A stretch of DNA of 64,000 nt from Aureimonas endophytica (GCF_014642635.1 NZ_BMIQ01000010.1:62001-126000), one strand, 5' to 3'. Shown: positions 1 through 10,524, numbered from the stretch's first letter. The notes: a model not told the origin generated them from the letters alone. Translations and numbers: made by a program.

Positions 1-2
1 TC

Positions 3-887
3 CAGCCGAATATCGACCAGAGCGAGAAATGGGACGAGGCCGAGGCCGAGCGGATCTTCGCCCGGCTGCTGCAACTGACGCAGGCGCCGGCGACGCCCGC
101 ACCCACCGCCGTCCCCACCGCCGAAACCGCGACCCGGCGCCTGATCGTCTGGCCGGAATCGGCCTTTCCCTTCTTCCTGGTCGAGCGGCCGGACGCCGTC
201 GCCCGGCTGGCGGATGCGATCCTTCCCGGCGAGACGCTGGTCGCCGGCGCCGCCCGGCCGGAGATCGTCGCCGGGGCCGAGCCGCGCTTCTTCAATTCCG
301 TCTATGCGATCGACGACAATGGCGAGATCCTCGACGCGCGCGACAAGCTGCATCTCGTGCCCTTCGGCGAGTATTTCCCGATGGAGGAGGTGCTGAAGCG
401 GCGAATCGGCCTGACGCAGCTGGCCGAGATGCCGGGCGGCTTCTCGGCGGGCGTCGATCGACGCCCGCTCGCGCTGCCGGGCCTGCCGCCGCTCCTCTCG
501 CTCATCTGCTACGAGATCATCTTCCAGGACGAGATCGACGGGCTCGCGGATCGGCCGGGCGCGATCCTCAACGTCACCAACGATGCCTGGTTCGGCGACA
601 CGCCCGGACCCTATCAGCATCTGCGGCAGGCCGAGCTGACGGCGACGGCGCTCGGCCTGCCGCTGATCCGCGCCGCCAATACCGGCATCTCCGCCGTGGT
701 GGACGCCTATGGCGTTCCGCGCGACGGCCTCGCCCTCGGCTCGGCCGGCACGATCGAGACGGCGCTGCCGGTGGCGCTGCCGCCGACATTCTTCGCCCGC
801 ACCGGCAATTTCATCTTCTGGTTGGCCGTTGCCGGAGCGTTGCTATTTTCCGTCTATGCTGCGCTGCGTGATGCTCGTATCGATTGA
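3..887 (+). CDS. lnt: Apolipoprotein N-acyltransferase, 5'-truncated by the window edge
   Basis: This is the C-terminal 294 residues of Lnt, the inner-membrane enzyme that adds the third acyl chain to the N-terminal cysteine of lipoproteins. The visible part is the periplasmic nitrilase-like domain. All three catalytic positions are recognisable: Glu in WPESAFPF, Lys in RDKLHLVPFGEY and Cys in LICYEI. A hydrophobic stretch near the end (NFIFWLAVAGALLFSVYA) fits the last transmembrane helix of the family. The reading frame is open from base 3, so the start and the N-terminal membrane helices lie upstream of the window. It precedes praR-metK, the order known in rhizobia. Confidence 0.95.
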   Translation, partial: QPNIDQSEKWDEAEAERIFARLLQLTQAPATPAPTAVPTAETATRRLIVWPESAFPFFLVERPDAVARLADAILPGETLVAGAARPEIVAGAEPRFFNSVYAIDDNGEILDARDKLHLVPFGEYFPMEEVLKRRIGLTQLAEMPGGFSAGVDRRPLALPGLPPLLSLICYEIIFQDEIDGLADRPGAILNVTNDAWFGDTPGPYQHLRQAELTATALGLPLIRAANTGISAVVDAYGVPRDGLALGSAGTIETALPVALPPTFFARTGNFIFWLAVAGALLFSVYAALRDARID

Positions 888-993
888 TTGACTTTGAGGA
901 CCGCCTTTGCCACGCCATCCGCCCACGGACGATGGTCTTCGGGCATGGGAAGGGCCGGCTCGGTCGGTTGTATGCAGTTCGCAGGTCGGGGCG

Positions 994-1428
994 ATGTCGG
1001 ACAATAAGAAGAAACCCAACCCGGTCGATATCCATGTCGGGTCGCGGGTCCGCCTTCGTCGCACGATGCTCGGAATGAGCCAGGAGCGGCTCGGCGAAAG
1101 CCTGGGGATAACCTTCCAGCAGATCCAGAAATACGAGAAGGGCTCCAACCGCATCGGGGCGTCGCGCCTGCAGAAGATGGGCGAGGTGCTGAGCGTGCCG
1201 ATCGCCTTCTTCTTCGAGGACGCGCCGAACGGTGCCGCCACGCCGGACGGGTTCCAGGAAGGCCAGGGCCCGAACTACGTGGTCGATTTCCTCTCGACCG
1301 CCGAGGGCCTGCAGCTCAGCCGTGCCTTCATGAAGATCGCCGACCCGAAAGTCCGGCGCCGGATCATCGATCTCGTGCGCACGCTCGGCGAGGCGTCCGA
1401 GGACGAGGGCGGTTCCGGCCGTTCCTGA
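994..1428 (+). CDS. praR: XRE-family transcriptional regulator, PraR/PhrR type
   Basis: A 144-residue helix-turn-helix regulator. The XRE/Cro domain spans about residues 15-70 (VGSRVRLRRTMLGMSQ, then LGITFQQIQKYEKGSNR) and the C-terminal part YVVDFLSTAEGLQL is typical of the PraR/PhrR group of alphaproteobacteria. Family members control biofilm, quorum-sensing and symbiosis or stress genes in rhizobia; its targets here are unknown. The ATG at 994 is chosen because the conserved N-terminus (MSDNKKKPNPVDIHVG) begins there; the frame stays open further upstream to 907. Its place between lnt and metK matches the rhizobial arrangement, which supports orthology. It is a core regulator, not a phage repressor. 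Confidence 0.85.
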   Translation: MSDNKKKPNPVDIHVGSRVRLRRTMLGMSQERLGESLGITFQQIQKYEKGSNRIGASRLQKMGEVLSVPIAFFFEDAPNGAATPDGFQEGQGPNYVVDFLSTAEGLQLSRAFMKIADPKVRRRIIDLVRTLGEASEDEGGSGRS

Positions 1429-1545
1429 GCGCGAGTTCAGTATAGCGGACCCGTCGATTTTGCTTGACCAGGGCGGGAATGGCCTGCGATGGCCGGAATC
1501 CACGCGGCGCCGGCCACTCCCGTCCGTTGCCGCGCAAGGGGACCG

Positions 1546-2757
1546 ATGATGGTGCAGGGCGACTATCTCTTTACTTCCGAAAGCGTTTCCGAAGGACATC
1601 CGGACAAGGTCTGCGATCGCATTTCGGACGAGGTCGTGGATCTCTTCTATCGCGAGGCCAAGAAGTCCGGCATGGACCCGGCGCTGGTCCGCGTCGCCTG
1701 CGAGACGCTCGCCACCACCAATCGCATCGTGATCGCCGGGGAGGTGCGCTGCTCGCTCACCGAGAAGGAGATGCGCTCCAAGGTGAAGTCGGCGGCGCGC
1801 AAGGCGGTGAAGGCCATCGGCTACGAGCAGGACGGCTTCCACTGGAAGAAGGCCAAGATCGACATCCTCCTGCACAAGCAGTCGGCCGATATCGCGCAGG
1901 GCGTCGATGCCTCCGGCAACAAGGACGAGGGCGCCGGCGACCAGGGCATCATGTTCGGCTATGCCTGCCGCGAGACGCCGGACTTGATGCCGGCCCCGAT
2001 CTACTATGCCCACAAGATTCTCGAACGGCTGGCCAAGGCCCGCAAGACGGGCGAGGGCGAGGCCGGCAAGCTCGGCCCCGACGCCAAGAGCCAGGTGACG
2101 GTGCGCTATCGCGGCGGCAAGCCGAGCGAGGTCGTCTCGATCGTGCTCTCGACCCAGCATCTCGACGAGAACCTCACCTCCGAGGACGTGCGCCGCATCG
2201 TCGAGCCCTTCGTGCGCGAGGCGCTGGAGGGACTGACCATCGCCGAGACCTGCGTCTGGCACGTCAACCCGACCGGCAAGTTCGTCATCGGCGGCCCGGA
2301 CGGCGATGCCGGCCTCACCGGCCGCAAGATCATCGTCGACACCTATGGCGGCGCGGCGCCGCATGGCGGCGGCGCGTTCTCCGGCAAGGACCCGACCAAG
2401 GTCGACCGCTCGGCCGCCTATGCGGCGCGCTATCTCGCCAAGAACATCGTCGCGGCCAAGCTCGCCGAGCGCTGCACGATCCAGCTCTCCTACGCGATCG
2501 GCGTCGCCGAGCCGCTGTCGATCTATGTCGATCTCCACGGCACCGGCACGGTGGGCGAGGCGGAAGTCGAGAAGGCGATTCGCCAGACGATGCAGCTGAC
2601 GCCCCGCGCCATCCGCGAGCATCTGGAACTGACGCGTCCGATCTATGCCCGCACCAGCGCCTACGGCCATTTCGGCCGCAAGGCCGGGCGCGACGGTTCC
2701 TTCTCCTGGGAGAAGACCGATCTCGCGCCCAAGCTGAAGGCCGCCTTGTCCGCCTGA
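1546..2757 (+). CDS. metK: S-adenosylmethionine synthetase
   Basis: 403 residues. MetK makes S-adenosylmethionine from ATP and methionine in the cytoplasm. The signature segments are present: [17 protein letters not shown] at the N-terminus (ATP binding), [12 protein letters not shown] in the centre and the glycine-rich [16 protein letters not shown]. An insertion around [20 protein letters not shown] makes it somewhat longer than the E. coli enzyme, as in other alphaproteobacteria. The frame opens at 1489, but the start is placed at the first of two adjacent ATGs after a purine-rich AAGGGGA ribosome-binding site. No riboswitch consensus known to me was recognised in the 117-bp leader. trmB follows after 21 bp and is probably co-transcribed. 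Confidence 0.97.
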   Translation: MMVQGDYLFTSESVSEGHPDKVCDRISDEVVDLFYREAKKSGMDPALVRVACETLATTNRIVIAGEVRCSLTEKEMRSKVKSAARKAVKAIGYEQDGFHWKKAKIDILLHKQSADIAQGVDASGNKDEGAGDQGIMFGYACRETPDLMPAPIYYAHKILERLAKARKTGEGEAGKLGPDAKSQVTVRYRGGKPSEVVSIVLSTQHLDENLTSEDVRRIVEPFVREALEGLTIAETCVWHVNPTGKFVIGGPDGDAGLTGRKIIVDTYGGAAPHGGGAFSGKDPTKVDRSAAYAARYLAKNIVAAKLAERCTIQLSYAIGVAEPLSIYVDLHGTGTVGEAEVEKAIRQTMQLTPRAIREHLELTRPIYARTSAYGHFGRKAGRDGSFSWEKTDLAPKLKAALSA

Positions 2758-2778
2758 CGGCCGAAAGGAACGAGCATC

Positions 2779-3489
2779 ATGTCCGACGGGGAGGGGGCGG
2801 CGTATCCGACGCGCCGCCGCGAGGCGTTCTTCGGGCGCGTCATGGGCAAGACGCTGCGGCCGCGCCAGGCGGAGCTGTTCGACACGCTCCTGCCGTCGCT
2901 GGCGCTCGATCTGTCGCGGCCGGCGCCGGAGCGGCTGGAGACGCTGTTTCCGCAGCCGGTCGAGGCGGTGCGCCTGGAGATCGGTTTCGGCGGCGGCGAG
3001 CATCTCCTGTCGATGGCCGATCGCTTTCCCCGGACCGGCTTCATCGGCGCCGAGGCCTTCCGCAACGGCATCGCCAAGCTCCTCGTCGATCTGGAGGAGG
3101 CGCCGCGCCCCAATCTGCGGCTGCATCCGGACGACGCGACGCTGCTTCTCGACTGGCTGCCGCCGGCCTCGCTGGCGGGTGTCGACCTGTTCTATCCCGA
3201 TCCCTGGCCGAAGCGCCGGCACTGGAAGCGGCGCTTCGTCTCGCCGGTCAATCTCGACCGCCTGGCGCGGGCGATCCGCCCGGGCGGCCTCTTCCGCTTC
3301 GCGTCCGATATCGACACCTATGTCGACTGGACGCTGCGCGCCTGCCGCGACCACGCGGCCTTCGCCTGGACGGCGAGGCGCGCCAGCGACTGGCACCGGC
3401 CCTTCGAGGGCTGGCCGGGCACGCGCTACGAGGCGAAGGCCTTGCGGGAAGGCCGGCGCCCGGCCTATCTCACCTTCCTGAGGTCATGA
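2779..3489 (+). CDS. trmB: tRNA (guanine-N7-)-methyltransferase
   Basis: 236 residues. TrmB methylates N7 of guanosine 46 in the variable loop of tRNAs using SAM. The SAM-binding motif [12 protein letters not shown] and the family hallmark [17 protein letters not shown] are both clear, and the length is standard. It starts 21 bp after metK behind an AAAGGAA ribosome-binding site, so supply of the methyl donor and its user are in one operon. Adjacency of metK and trmB is common in Hyphomicrobiales. Confidence 0.95.
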   Translation: MSDGEGAAYPTRRREAFFGRVMGKTLRPRQAELFDTLLPSLALDLSRPAPERLETLFPQPVEAVRLEIGFGGGEHLLSMADRFPRTGFIGAEAFRNGIAKLLVDLEEAPRPNLRLHPDDATLLLDWLPPASLAGVDLFYPDPWPKRRHWKRRFVSPVNLDRLARAIRPGGLFRFASDIDTYVDWTLRACRDHAAFAWTARRASDWHRPFEGWPGTRYEAKALREGRRPAYLTFLRS

Positions 3490-3515
3490 GCTTGGCCGCC
3501 TAACGGGAAAGTCCC

Positions 3516-3815
3516 ATGCTTCTGATTCTCGGCACCGTGCGCCTGCCGGCGGCGAATCTGGAGGCGGCGCGGCCGGTCATGCTGCGGATGGTCGAGGCGA
3601 GTCGCGCCGAAGACGGCTGTCTCGACTATGTCTATGCCGAGGACATCGGCGATCGCGGCCTCATCCATGTGAAGGAGCGCTGGCGCGACCGGGCGGCCCT
3701 GGCGCGGCACTTCCAGTCCGCGCATATCGCGGCATGGCGCGCCGCCTGGGCCGGCTTCGGCATCGGGGAACGCGCCCTCTCGCTCTACGAGGTCGGCGCG
3801 CCGGAAGCCGTCTGA
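3516..3815 (+). CDS. Antibiotic biosynthesis monooxygenase (ABM) domain protein
   Basis: 99 residues, the length of one ferredoxin-like ABM domain such as YgiN quinol monooxygenase. Typical features are the start MLLILGTVRLPAAN, the segment MVEASRAEDGCLDYVYAED and the later ERWRDRAALARHFQSAH. Such proteins are small dimeric oxidases of quinols or related aromatics, or heme-degrading enzymes; the substrate cannot be read from sequence. The gene lies 26 bp after trmB and is probably the last gene of the metK transcript. A second, not closely similar ABM gene is present at 27071-27367. Confidence 0.8.
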   Translation: MLLILGTVRLPAANLEAARPVMLRMVEASRAEDGCLDYVYAEDIGDRGLIHVKERWRDRAALARHFQSAHIAAWRAAWAGFGIGERALSLYEVGAPEAV

Positions 3816-3859
3816 GCGCCCCCGAAAAGGCGCGAAGCGGCGAGCCCGCGCGAGGCGGC

Positions 3860-3888
3860 TTGATCCGGCGGGCGGATTGTCATATATC
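3860..3888 (+). promoter_or_regulatory. Putative sigma70-type promoter of the rimP-nusA-infB operon
   Basis: TTGATC and TATATC are separated by exactly 17 bp, a good match to the housekeeping consensus. Transcription would begin near 3895, upstream of an intrinsic-terminator-like hairpin and about 150 bp before rimP. This is a motif match only. Confidence 0.5.
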
Positions 3889-3917
3889 CCGCATCGAATT
3901 CTCTGCGACACCGTCGA

Positions 3918-3947
3918 GAGTGGGTCCCACCGGTCCCGCTCTTTTTT
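3918..3947 (+). terminator. Intrinsic terminator, possibly an attenuator in the rimP leader
   Basis: A 7-bp stem (GAGTGGG with CCCGCTC, one G-T pair) is followed directly by six T residues. It lies after the ABM gene and could end the metK operon. It also lies about 25 bases downstream of the start point predicted for the rimP promoter, so it could act as an attenuator for the operon that encodes NusA. The two roles are not exclusive. Confidence 0.6.
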
Positions 3948-4042
3948 ATTATCGGAACCTGTTCCGGGCATGGCGGGCGGTGGCGCAACTCGATCCGAAA
4001 GGCCCGGCGGCACGCCGTCTCGGGCAGCTGCGCGGAGTTCTG

Positions 4043-4672
4043 GTGACCGATACCGTCGCGACGAATCCTTCCTCCTCGGCGTCCGAGCGGCGCCTCGTGA
4101 CCGAGGCGGGCCTCGAGGGCCGCATCGCCGCGATCGTCGAGCCGGTGGCCGAGCAGATCGGCTTTCGCCTCGTGCGGGTGAAGCTGTCGCAGATGAACGG
4201 CATGACCCTCCAGATCATGGCGGAGCGGCCGGACGGCACCATGTCGATCGAGGATTGCGAGATGCTCAGCCGCGCGGTTTCGCCCGTTCTCGACATCGAG
4301 GACCCGATCGATCGCGAATATCACCTGGAAGTGTCCTCGCCGGGCATCGACCGGCCGCTAGTGCGGCGCGGCGATTTCGAGGCCTGGGCGGGCCATCTGA
4401 CGAAGGTCGAGGCGAATCGGCTGGTCGACGGGCGCAAGCGCTGGCGCGGCCGGATCGTCGGCGTCGAGGCGGACCATGTCCGCTTCGAGCGCGACCAGGT
4501 GACGGGCGACGAAGCCGCGCTCGTGGACATTCCCTTCGATGCGATCGGCGATGCGCGTCTCGTCCTCACCGACGATCTGATCGATGCCGCGTTGAAGGCC
4601 GACAAGGCGGCGCGCCGGGGGCAGTTTTCCGGCGATGCCGACAACGACAACGACGAAAAGGCCGGCGGCTGA
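4043..4672 (+). CDS. rimP: Ribosome maturation factor RimP
   Basis: 209 residues from a GTG start with a GCGGAG ribosome-binding site about 6 bp upstream; the open frame reaches back to 3734 but nothing conserved is encoded there. RimP helps assemble the 30S subunit. Conserved features are the first domain with SIEDCEMLSRAVSPVLDIEDPI and the signature YHLEVSSPGIDRPL, followed by the SH3-like C-terminal domain (about residues 110-180). An acidic Asn/Asp/Lys-rich tail ends the protein. It heads the rimP-nusA-ylxR-infB cluster, an arrangement conserved across bacteria. Confidence 0.93.
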   Translation: MTDTVATNPSSSASERRLVTEAGLEGRIAAIVEPVAEQIGFRLVRVKLSQMNGMTLQIMAERPDGTMSIEDCEMLSRAVSPVLDIEDPIDREYHLEVSSPGIDRPLVRRGDFEAWAGHLTKVEANRLVDGRKRWRGRIVGVEADHVRFERDQVTGDEAALVDIPFDAIGDARLVLTDDLIDAALKADKAARRGQFSGDADNDNDEKAGG

Positions 4673-4714
4673 GCCCCTGAAGGGCGCGCGTCGCGGGCAA
4701 GGAGACCCAGGAAG

Positions 4715-6319
4715 ATGGCAGTCAGTGCGAACCGGCTCGAGCTTCTGCAGATCGCGGACGCCGTCGCGCGCGAGAAGTCGATCGACCGCGAGATCGTGAT
4801 CGAGGCGATGGCGGACGCCATCCAGAAGGCGGCCCGGTCGCGCTACGGCCAGGAAACCAATATCCGCGTCGACATCAACACGCGCACCGGCGAGATGAAG
4901 CTGCAGCGCCTCCTCGAAGTGGTGGAGGATGTCGAGAATCCGGCGACGCAGATCTATCTCGATCTCGCTCGCGATAAGAATCCCGACGCCGAGCCGGGCG
5001 ACTTCATCGCCGAGCAGCTGCCGCCGATGGATTTCGGCCGCATCGCGGCGCAGTCGGCCAAGCAGGTCATCGTGCAGAAGGTGCGCGAGGCCGAGCGCGA
5101 CAAGCAGTACGAGGAATATCACGACCGCGTCGGCGAGATCGTCAACGGCACGGTGAAGCGCGTCGAATACGGCAATGTGATCGTCGATCTCGGCAAGGGC
5201 GAGGGCATCATCCGCCGCGACGAGCAGATCCCGCGCGAGCTCTTCCGCTACGGCGACCGGGTGCGGGCCTATATCTACGACGTGCGCCGCGAGCCGCGCG
5301 GGCCGCAGATCTTCCTGTCGCGCACCCATCCGCAGTTCATGGCGAAGCTCTTCGCGATGGAAGTGCCGGAGATCTACGACGGCATCATCACGATCAAGGC
5401 GGTGGCCCGCGATCCGGGCTCGCGCGCCAAGATCGCCGTCGTCTCGCGCGATTCGTCGGTCGATCCGGTCGGCGCCTGCGTCGGCATGCGCGGCAGCCGC
5501 GTCCAGGCGGTGGTCGGCGAATTGCAGGGCGAGAAGATCGACATCATTCCCTGGCAGCCGGACGCCGCGTCCTTCCTCGTCAACGCCCTTCAGCCGGCGC
5601 AGGTGACGAAGGTCGTGCTCGACGAGGATGCCGAGCGCATTGAAGTCGTGGTGCCGGATGACCAATTGTCTCTGGCGATCGGACGGCGCGGCCAGAACGT
5701 GCGCCTCGCCTCGCAGCTCACCGGCTGGGACATTGACATCCTCACCGAGCAGGAGGAGTCGGAGCGGCGGCAGAAGGAATTCGCCGAGCGGTCGGACCTG
5801 TTCATGAACGCGCTGAACGTCGACGAGATGGTCGGCCAGCTGCTCGCCTCGGAAGGCTTTTCCTCGGTGGAGGAAGTGGCCTATGTCGATGCCGACGAGG
5901 TCGCCTCCATCGACGGCTTCGACGAGGACACGGCGGCGGAGATCCAGAACCGCGCCCGCGACTATCTCGATCGCCGCGAGGCGGAATTCGACGACAAGCG
6001 CAAGGCGCTCGGCGTCGCCGACGAGCTGAAGGAGATCGACGGGCTGCGCACCGAGATGCTGGTCGCGCTCGGCGAGGACGGCATCAAGACGATCGAGGAC
6101 TTTGCCGGCTGCGCCGTCGACGATCTCGTCGGCTGGACGGAGCGCAAGGACGGCGAGGTGAAGAAGTTCGACGGCGCGCTGTCGAAGTTCGAGCTCAGCC
6201 GCGCCGAGGCCGAGACCATGATCCTGAAGGCGCGCCTGAAGGCGGGCTGGATCACGGAGGACGAGGCGCCGGCGGAAGGTGAGGAAGGGGAAGAAGGCGT
6301 CGAGGCGGCGGCTGAGTAA
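4715..6319 (+). CDS. nusA: Transcription termination/antitermination factor NusA
   Basis: 534 residues with the standard alphaproteobacterial layout. The order is the RNA-polymerase-binding N-terminal domain, an S1 domain from about residue 139 ([26 protein letters not shown]), two KH domains ([18 protein letters not shown] and [15 protein letters not shown]) and two C-terminal acidic repeats around residues 360-500. It ends in a Glu-rich tail. NusA modulates pausing, termination and rRNA antitermination, and in E. coli it represses its own operon, which is relevant to the hairpin upstream of rimP. The start follows an AAGGAG site 42 bp after rimP. Confidence 0.97.
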   Translation: MAVSANRLELLQIADAVAREKSIDREIVIEAMADAIQKAARSRYGQETNIRVDINTRTGEMKLQRLLEVVEDVENPATQIYLDLARDKNPDAEPGDFIAEQLPPMDFGRIAAQSAKQVIVQKVREAERDKQYEEYHDRVGEIVNGTVKRVEYGNVIVDLGKGEGIIRRDEQIPRELFRYGDRVRAYIYDVRREPRGPQIFLSRTHPQFMAKLFAMEVPEIYDGIITIKAVARDPGSRAKIAVVSRDSSVDPVGACVGMRGSRVQAVVGELQGEKIDIIPWQPDAASFLVNALQPAQVTKVVLDEDAERIEVVVPDDQLSLAIGRRGQNVRLASQLTGWDIDILTEQEESERRQKEFAERSDLFMNALNVDEMVGQLLASEGFSSVEEVAYVDADEVASIDGFDEDTAAEIQNRARDYLDRREAEFDDKRKALGVADELKEIDGLRTEMLVALGEDGIKTIEDFAGCAVDDLVGWTERKDGEVKKFDGALSKFELSRAEAETMILKARLKAGWITEDEAPAEGEEGEEGVEAAAE

Positions 6320-6350
6320 GCCGTCAAGGGCCTGATGCCGGAACGGTGCG

Positions 6351-7085
6351 ATGCGGATGGCGGACGACGACGAGATGAACCCGCGCATGTGCATCGTCTC
6401 GCGGCAGAGCTTCGAGACGGATCGGCTGATCCGCTTCGTCGCCTCGCCCGACGGGCAGGTGGTGCCGGATCTGAAGCGCCGGCTGCCGGGGCGCGGCGTC
6501 CATGTCGAGGCGCGGCGCGAGGTGGTGGAACTTGCGGTGCGCCGCAAGCTTTTCGGACGGGCGCTGAAGGCGGAGGCGAGAGCCGGCGAGGATCTGCCGG
6601 ATGTCGTGGACGCGGTGCTGAAACGCGCCGCGCTCGGGTTTCTGGGGCTGGCCCGCAAGGCCGGCTCGGTCGTGTCCGGCGCCTCGCGCGTCGACGCGGC
6701 GGTCCGCGCGGGAGCGGCTCTCGCCGTGATCCATGCCGAGGACGCGGCCGCCGACGGCATTCGCAAGATCGACGCGGCGCGCTTCGCGGCGGCCGCGATC
6801 GAGGAGACGGAAGAAATACCCGCCTTTCGGCCGGCCTCGTCGGACGAATTGGGTTTGGCCATCGGCGGGGACAATGTGATACATGCGGCCGTCCTTGCCG
6901 GAGAGGCGGGCGCAGCTCTTCTCAAGCGCCTCGAGGCGCTGGCGAACTATCGGGGCGTGTGCCCCGGGAGGAGCCCTCGTTTGGGGCAAGCGGTTCGCGA
7001 CGATGACGGACGGCGGATCCCCGACGAGGATCCCGGCATGGATGACGGGCTTGGGAGCGATCCTGCCCAGGAAGCGGAACTGTAG
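6351..7085 (+). CDS. YlxR-family RNA-binding protein with C-terminal L7Ae-like extension
   Basis: 244 residues. The first 90 residues form the YlxR (DUF448) domain, with the family motif CIVSRQSFETDRLIRFV near the N-terminus and KRRLPGRGVHV. The middle region FLGLARKAGSVVSGASRVDAAVRAGAALAVIHAEDA resembles a ribosomal L7Ae/L30e-type fold, a fusion usual in alphaproteobacteria. The location between nusA and infB is the canonical one and the stop codon abuts the infB ATG. The protein is thought to bind RNA or act in ribosome or transcription control; no exact function is established. Either ATG at 6351 or 6357 could be the start. Confidence 0.88.
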   Translation: MRMADDDEMNPRMCIVSRQSFETDRLIRFVASPDGQVVPDLKRRLPGRGVHVEARREVVELAVRRKLFGRALKAEARAGEDLPDVVDAVLKRAALGFLGLARKAGSVVSGASRVDAAVRAGAALAVIHAEDAAADGIRKIDAARFAAAAIEETEEIPAFRPASSDELGLAIGGDNVIHAAVLAGEAGAALLKRLEALANYRGVCPGRSPRLGQAVRDDDGRRIPDEDPGMDDGLGSDPAQEAEL

Positions 7086-10000
7086 ATGAACGACACGAAA
7101 TCCGGCGACGACAAGACGCTGAGCGTGACCACGAAGAAGACTTTGTCCCTGAAGCCCGGTGGCGGCGCGCAGCAGTCGACCGTGCGCCAGAATTTCTCGC
7201 ACGGCCGTACGAACAACGTCGTGGTCGAGACCAAGAAGCGCCGGGTCGTGCGGCCGGAGGACGGCAAGCCCGAGCCGGCGCCGGTGCCCGCACCCGCGCC
7301 CGCCGCGGCGAAGCCCGCCGTGCCCGCTCCGGCGGCCGCCGCCCCGCGCCCCGCGCCGAGCCAGCCCGCTCCGGCGAGCCCGGCTCCGGTCGAGGCTGCC
7401 GCGCCGCGTCCGGCCGCCCCGGTGACGCCGGCGCCGCAGCCGGCCCCGGCCCCGGTGGTGGCGAAGGAGCCCGAGCCGCGCCCGGCCGCCCCGACGCCTG
7501 CTCCGGTTCCGGCGGCTCCCGCCCCGGCTCCGGCGGCGGCGCAGCCGGCTCCCTCCGCTCCTGTCGCGTCGGCTCCGGCCGCCGCCGCGCCCGAGGCCAA
7601 GTCCGTTGCCGCCGCGCCCGAAGCGTCGCGTCCCGCGCCGGCCGCGCCGCAGCCGAGCGCGCCGCGCCCGGCCGAGACGCCGCGCGCCGAGAATCGCCCG
7701 GCGCCCGCCCAGGATCAGCGCCGTCCCGGCGCGCCCGGTGCGAGCCAGAATCGTCCGGGTTCCGGCCCGCAGGGTGCCGGCCGTCCCGGCCAGTCCGGCG
7801 CGCCGCAGCCGGCGCGCGGTCCCTCGGGGGCTCCCATCAGCCGTCCGGCGTCCGGTGCTCCGGGCGGCCGTCCCGGCGCGCCGCAGGGCGCCCGTCCCGG
7901 CCAGTCCGGCGCGCCCGGCGCCCGGCAGCCGCGCGGCGCCGTCCTGAGCGACCTCTCGTCCCGCGAGATGGACGCCCGTCGGCGCGCGCTCGAACTCGCG
8001 CGGCAGCGCGAGGCCGAAGACAAGCGCCTCTTCCGCGAGGAGGAGGCCCGTCGCGTCGCCGAGGACGAGCGTCGTCGCCGCGAGCGCGAGGAAAGCGAGC
8101 TGCGCCAGCTCGAGGAACAGATCCGGCTCGAGGCCGAGGCCGAGGCCCGCAAGAAGGCGGAGGAGGAGGCCGCGCGTCGCGCCGCGTCCGAGCCGCCGCG
8201 TGAGCGGGACCGCGAGCGCGAATCGCGCGACGGCCGGTCGCAGGGCTCCTATGCGCCGTCCTATCGGTCGGGTGCCGGCGAATCGCGCGGCCCGCGTCCG
8301 GGTGGCGCGGCGGGCGGTCCCGGCCGCGGTCCCGGCGGTCCGGGTGGTGCCGGCCGCAGCGCCGGTGGCCCCGGCGGTGCCGGTCGCAGCGCGGGTGGAC
8401 CGGGCGGCGTCGGTCGCCCCGGCGGCGGCGGCGGTTTCACGCCGGCTCCGAGCCCGATCGGCGGCGGTTTCGAAGAGGATGCGAGCAGCCGTGGCGCGCC
8501 GCGTGGCATCGGTGCGCGTCGCGCGCCGACGGCCCGGCCGGGCGCGGCGGCGCGTCCCGACGCGGCGGCCAAGCCGACCCGCACGACGCGCGGCGCCGAC
8601 GATCGGCGCGGCGGCAAGCTGACGCTCGATAAGGCGCTGACCAGCGAGGAGGGCGCGCGCGGCCGCTCGCTGTCGTCGATGCGGCGACGGCAGGAGAAGT
8701 TCAAGCGCTCGCAGATGAACCAGCCGCGGGAGAAGATCGTGCGCGAAGTGACGGTCCCGGAGACGATCACGCTCCAGGAGCTCGCCAACCGCATGACCGA
8801 GCGCGCGGTGGACGTCGTGAAGTTCCTGATGAGCCAGGGACAGATGATGAAGCCCGGCGACGTGATCGACGGCGATCTCGCCGAGCTGATCGCGACCGAG
8901 TTCGGCCATACGGTGAAGCGCGTCGCCGCCTCGGACATCGAGGAGGGCTTCTTCAACGTCGCCGACGATATCGAGAAGATGCAGCCGCGTCCGCCGGTCG
9001 TCACCATCATGGGCCATGTCGATCATGGCAAGACCTCGCTGCTCGACGCGATCCGCAAGACCAATGTCGTGTCGGGCGAGGCCGGTGGCATCACCCAGCA
9101 TATCGGCGCCTATCAGATCGACTACGAGGATCGGAAGATCACCTTCATCGACACGCCCGGCCACGAGGCCTTCACGGCGATGCGCGCCCGCGGCGCGCAG
9201 GCGACGGACATCGCCGTGCTCGTGGTGGCGGCCGACGATTCGGTGATGCCGCAGACGGTCGAGTCCATCCGCCACGCCAAGGCGGCGGGCGTGCCGATCA
9301 TCGTGGCGATCAACAAGATCGACCGCGCCTCGGCCGATCCGGTGCGGGTGCGCACGCAGCTCCTCCAGCACGAGGTCTTCGTGGAATCCCTCGGTGGTGA
9401 GGTGCTCGACGTCGAGGTGTCGGCGAAGACCGGCACCGGCATCGACAATCTGATCGAGGCGATCCTGCTCCAGGCCGAGCTTCTGGACCTCAAGGCCGAT
9501 CCCGACCGCACGGCGGAAGGTGTCGTCATCGAGGCGCAGCTCGATCGCGGTCGCGGCCCGGTGGCGACGGTTCTCGTCCAGGCCGGCACGCTGAAGACCG
9601 GCGACATCGTCGTCGCCGGCGACATGTGGGGCCGCGTGCGCGCCATCGTCGACGACATGGGGCGCCAGCTCAAGGAGGCGCCGCCCTCCATGCCGGTCGA
9701 GGTCCTCGGCCTTTCCGGCACGCCGGGCGCGGGCGACCGCTTCGCCGTCGTCTCCGACGAGGCGCGGGCGCGCGAGATCTCCGAATACCGTCAGCGTCTC
9801 GCCCGCGAGAAGCAGGTGGCCAAGGCCGCCGGCCAGCGCGGTTCGCTCGAGCAGATGATGAGCCAGCTCCAGTCCACCGGGCTGAAGGAGTTCCCGCTCC
9901 TCATCAAGGGCGACGTGCAGGGTTCGGTCGAGGCCATCCAGGTGGCGCTCGAGCGGCTCGGCAACGACGAGGTCAAGGCGCGGATCGTCCATTCGGGCGC

Positions 10001-10496
10001 CGGCGCGATCACCGAGTCGGACGTCCAGCTGGCCTCGACGGTGGATGCCGCGATCATCGGCTTCAACGTCCGCGCCAATGCGCAGGCCCGACAGGCGGCC
10101 GAAGCGCAGGGCATCGAGATCCGCTACTACAACATCATCTACGACCTCGTGGATGACGTGAAGTCGGCGATGTCGGGCCTCCTGTCGCCGGAGCGTCGCG
10201 AGACCTTCATCGGCAATGCCGAGATCCTGGAGGTCTTCCAGATCACCAAGATCGGCAAGGTCGCGGGCTGCCGCGTCACCGAGGGCAAGGTCGAGCGCGG
10301 CGCGGGCGTCCGCCTGATCCGCAACGGCGTGGTGATCCACGAGGGAACGCTGAAGACCCTCAAGCGCTTCAAGGACGAAGTGGCGGAGGTGCCGGGCGGC
10401 CAGGAATGCGGCATGGCCTTCCAGAACTACGACAACATCCTGGCGGGCGACGTCATCGAGTGCTTCCGCGTGGAGCACGTCGCCCGCACGCTCTGA
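7086..10496 (+). CDS. infB: Translation initiation factor IF-2
   Basis: 1136 residues, longer than E. coli IF-2 (890) because of a large N-terminal region. Residues about 60-300 are dominated by Pro and Ala, followed by a charged coiled-coil-like segment rich in Arg and Glu and then a Gly/Arg-rich stretch. The GTPase domain begins near residue 636 with G1 [15 protein letters not shown] near 688 and NKID near 742. The beta-barrel and C-terminal fMet-tRNA-binding domains follow ([12 protein letters not shown]-like end, written here as [14 protein letters not shown]). The ATG follows immediately after the TAG of the ylxR-like gene, so translation is probably coupled. Confidence 0.97.
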   Translation: MNDTKSGDDKTLSVTTKKTLSLKPGGGAQQSTVRQNFSHGRTNNVVVETKKRRVVRPEDGKPEPAPVPAPAPAAAKPAVPAPAAAAPRPAPSQPAPASPAPVEAAAPRPAAPVTPAPQPAPAPVVAKEPEPRPAAPTPAPVPAAPAPAPAAAQPAPSAPVASAPAAAAPEAKSVAAAPEASRPAPAAPQPSAPRPAETPRAENRPAPAQDQRRPGAPGASQNRPGSGPQGAGRPGQSGAPQPARGPSGAPISRPASGAPGGRPGAPQGARPGQSGAPGARQPRGAVLSDLSSREMDARRRALELARQREAEDKRLFREEEARRVAEDERRRREREESELRQLEEQIRLEAEAEARKKAEEEAARRAASEPPRERDRERESRDGRSQGSYAPSYRSGAGESRGPRPGGAAGGPGRGPGGPGGAGRSAGGPGGAGRSAGGPGGVGRPGGGGGFTPAPSPIGGGFEEDASSRGAPRGIGARRAPTARPGAAARPDAAAKPTRTTRGADDRRGGKLTLDKALTSEEGARGRSLSSMRRRQEKFKRSQMNQPREKIVREVTVPETITLQELANRMTERAVDVVKFLMSQGQMMKPGDVIDGDLAELIATEFGHTVKRVAASDIEEGFFNVADDIEKMQPRPPVVTIMGHVDHGKTSLLDAIRKTNVVSGEAGGITQHIGAYQIDYEDRKITFIDTPGHEAFTAMRARGAQATDIAVLVVAADDSVMPQTVESIRHAKAAGVPIIVAINKIDRASADPVRVRTQLLQHEVFVESLGGEVLDVEVSAKTGTGIDNLIEAILLQAELLDLKADPDRTAEGVVIEAQLDRGRGPVATVLVQAGTLKTGDIVVAGDMWGRVRAIVDDMGRQLKEAPPSMPVEVLGLSGTPGAGDRFAVVSDEARAREISEYRQRLAREKQVAKAAGQRGSLEQMMSQLQSTGLKEFPLLIKGDVQGSVEAIQVALERLGNDEVKARIVHSGAGAITESDVQLASTVDAAIIGFNVRANAQARQAAEAQGIEIRYYNIIYDLVDDVKSAMSGLLSPERRETFIGNAEILEVFQITKIGKVAGCRVTEGKVERGAGVRLIRNGVVIHEGTLKTLKRFKDEVAEVPGGQECGMAFQNYDNILAGDVIECFRVEHVARTL

Positions 10497-10524
10497 GGTT
10501 CCGCACCTCGACGGGCGGCATGAC

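Noticed and set aside
994-1428. XRE repressor as a prophage marker
   Set aside because: The sequence and its place upstream of metK match the chromosomal PraR/PhrR regulator, and no phage gene is near.
1429-1545. Possible SAM-sensing riboswitch in the metK leader
   Set aside because: Read for known SAM-II and related consensus elements; only short GC inverted repeats were seen, not a recognisable riboswitch core.
811-3396. Very long minus-strand open frame opposite praR, metK and trmB
   Set aside because: It is the antisense shadow of three well-supported genes in GC-rich DNA, with Arg/Gly/Ala-rich translation and no domain.
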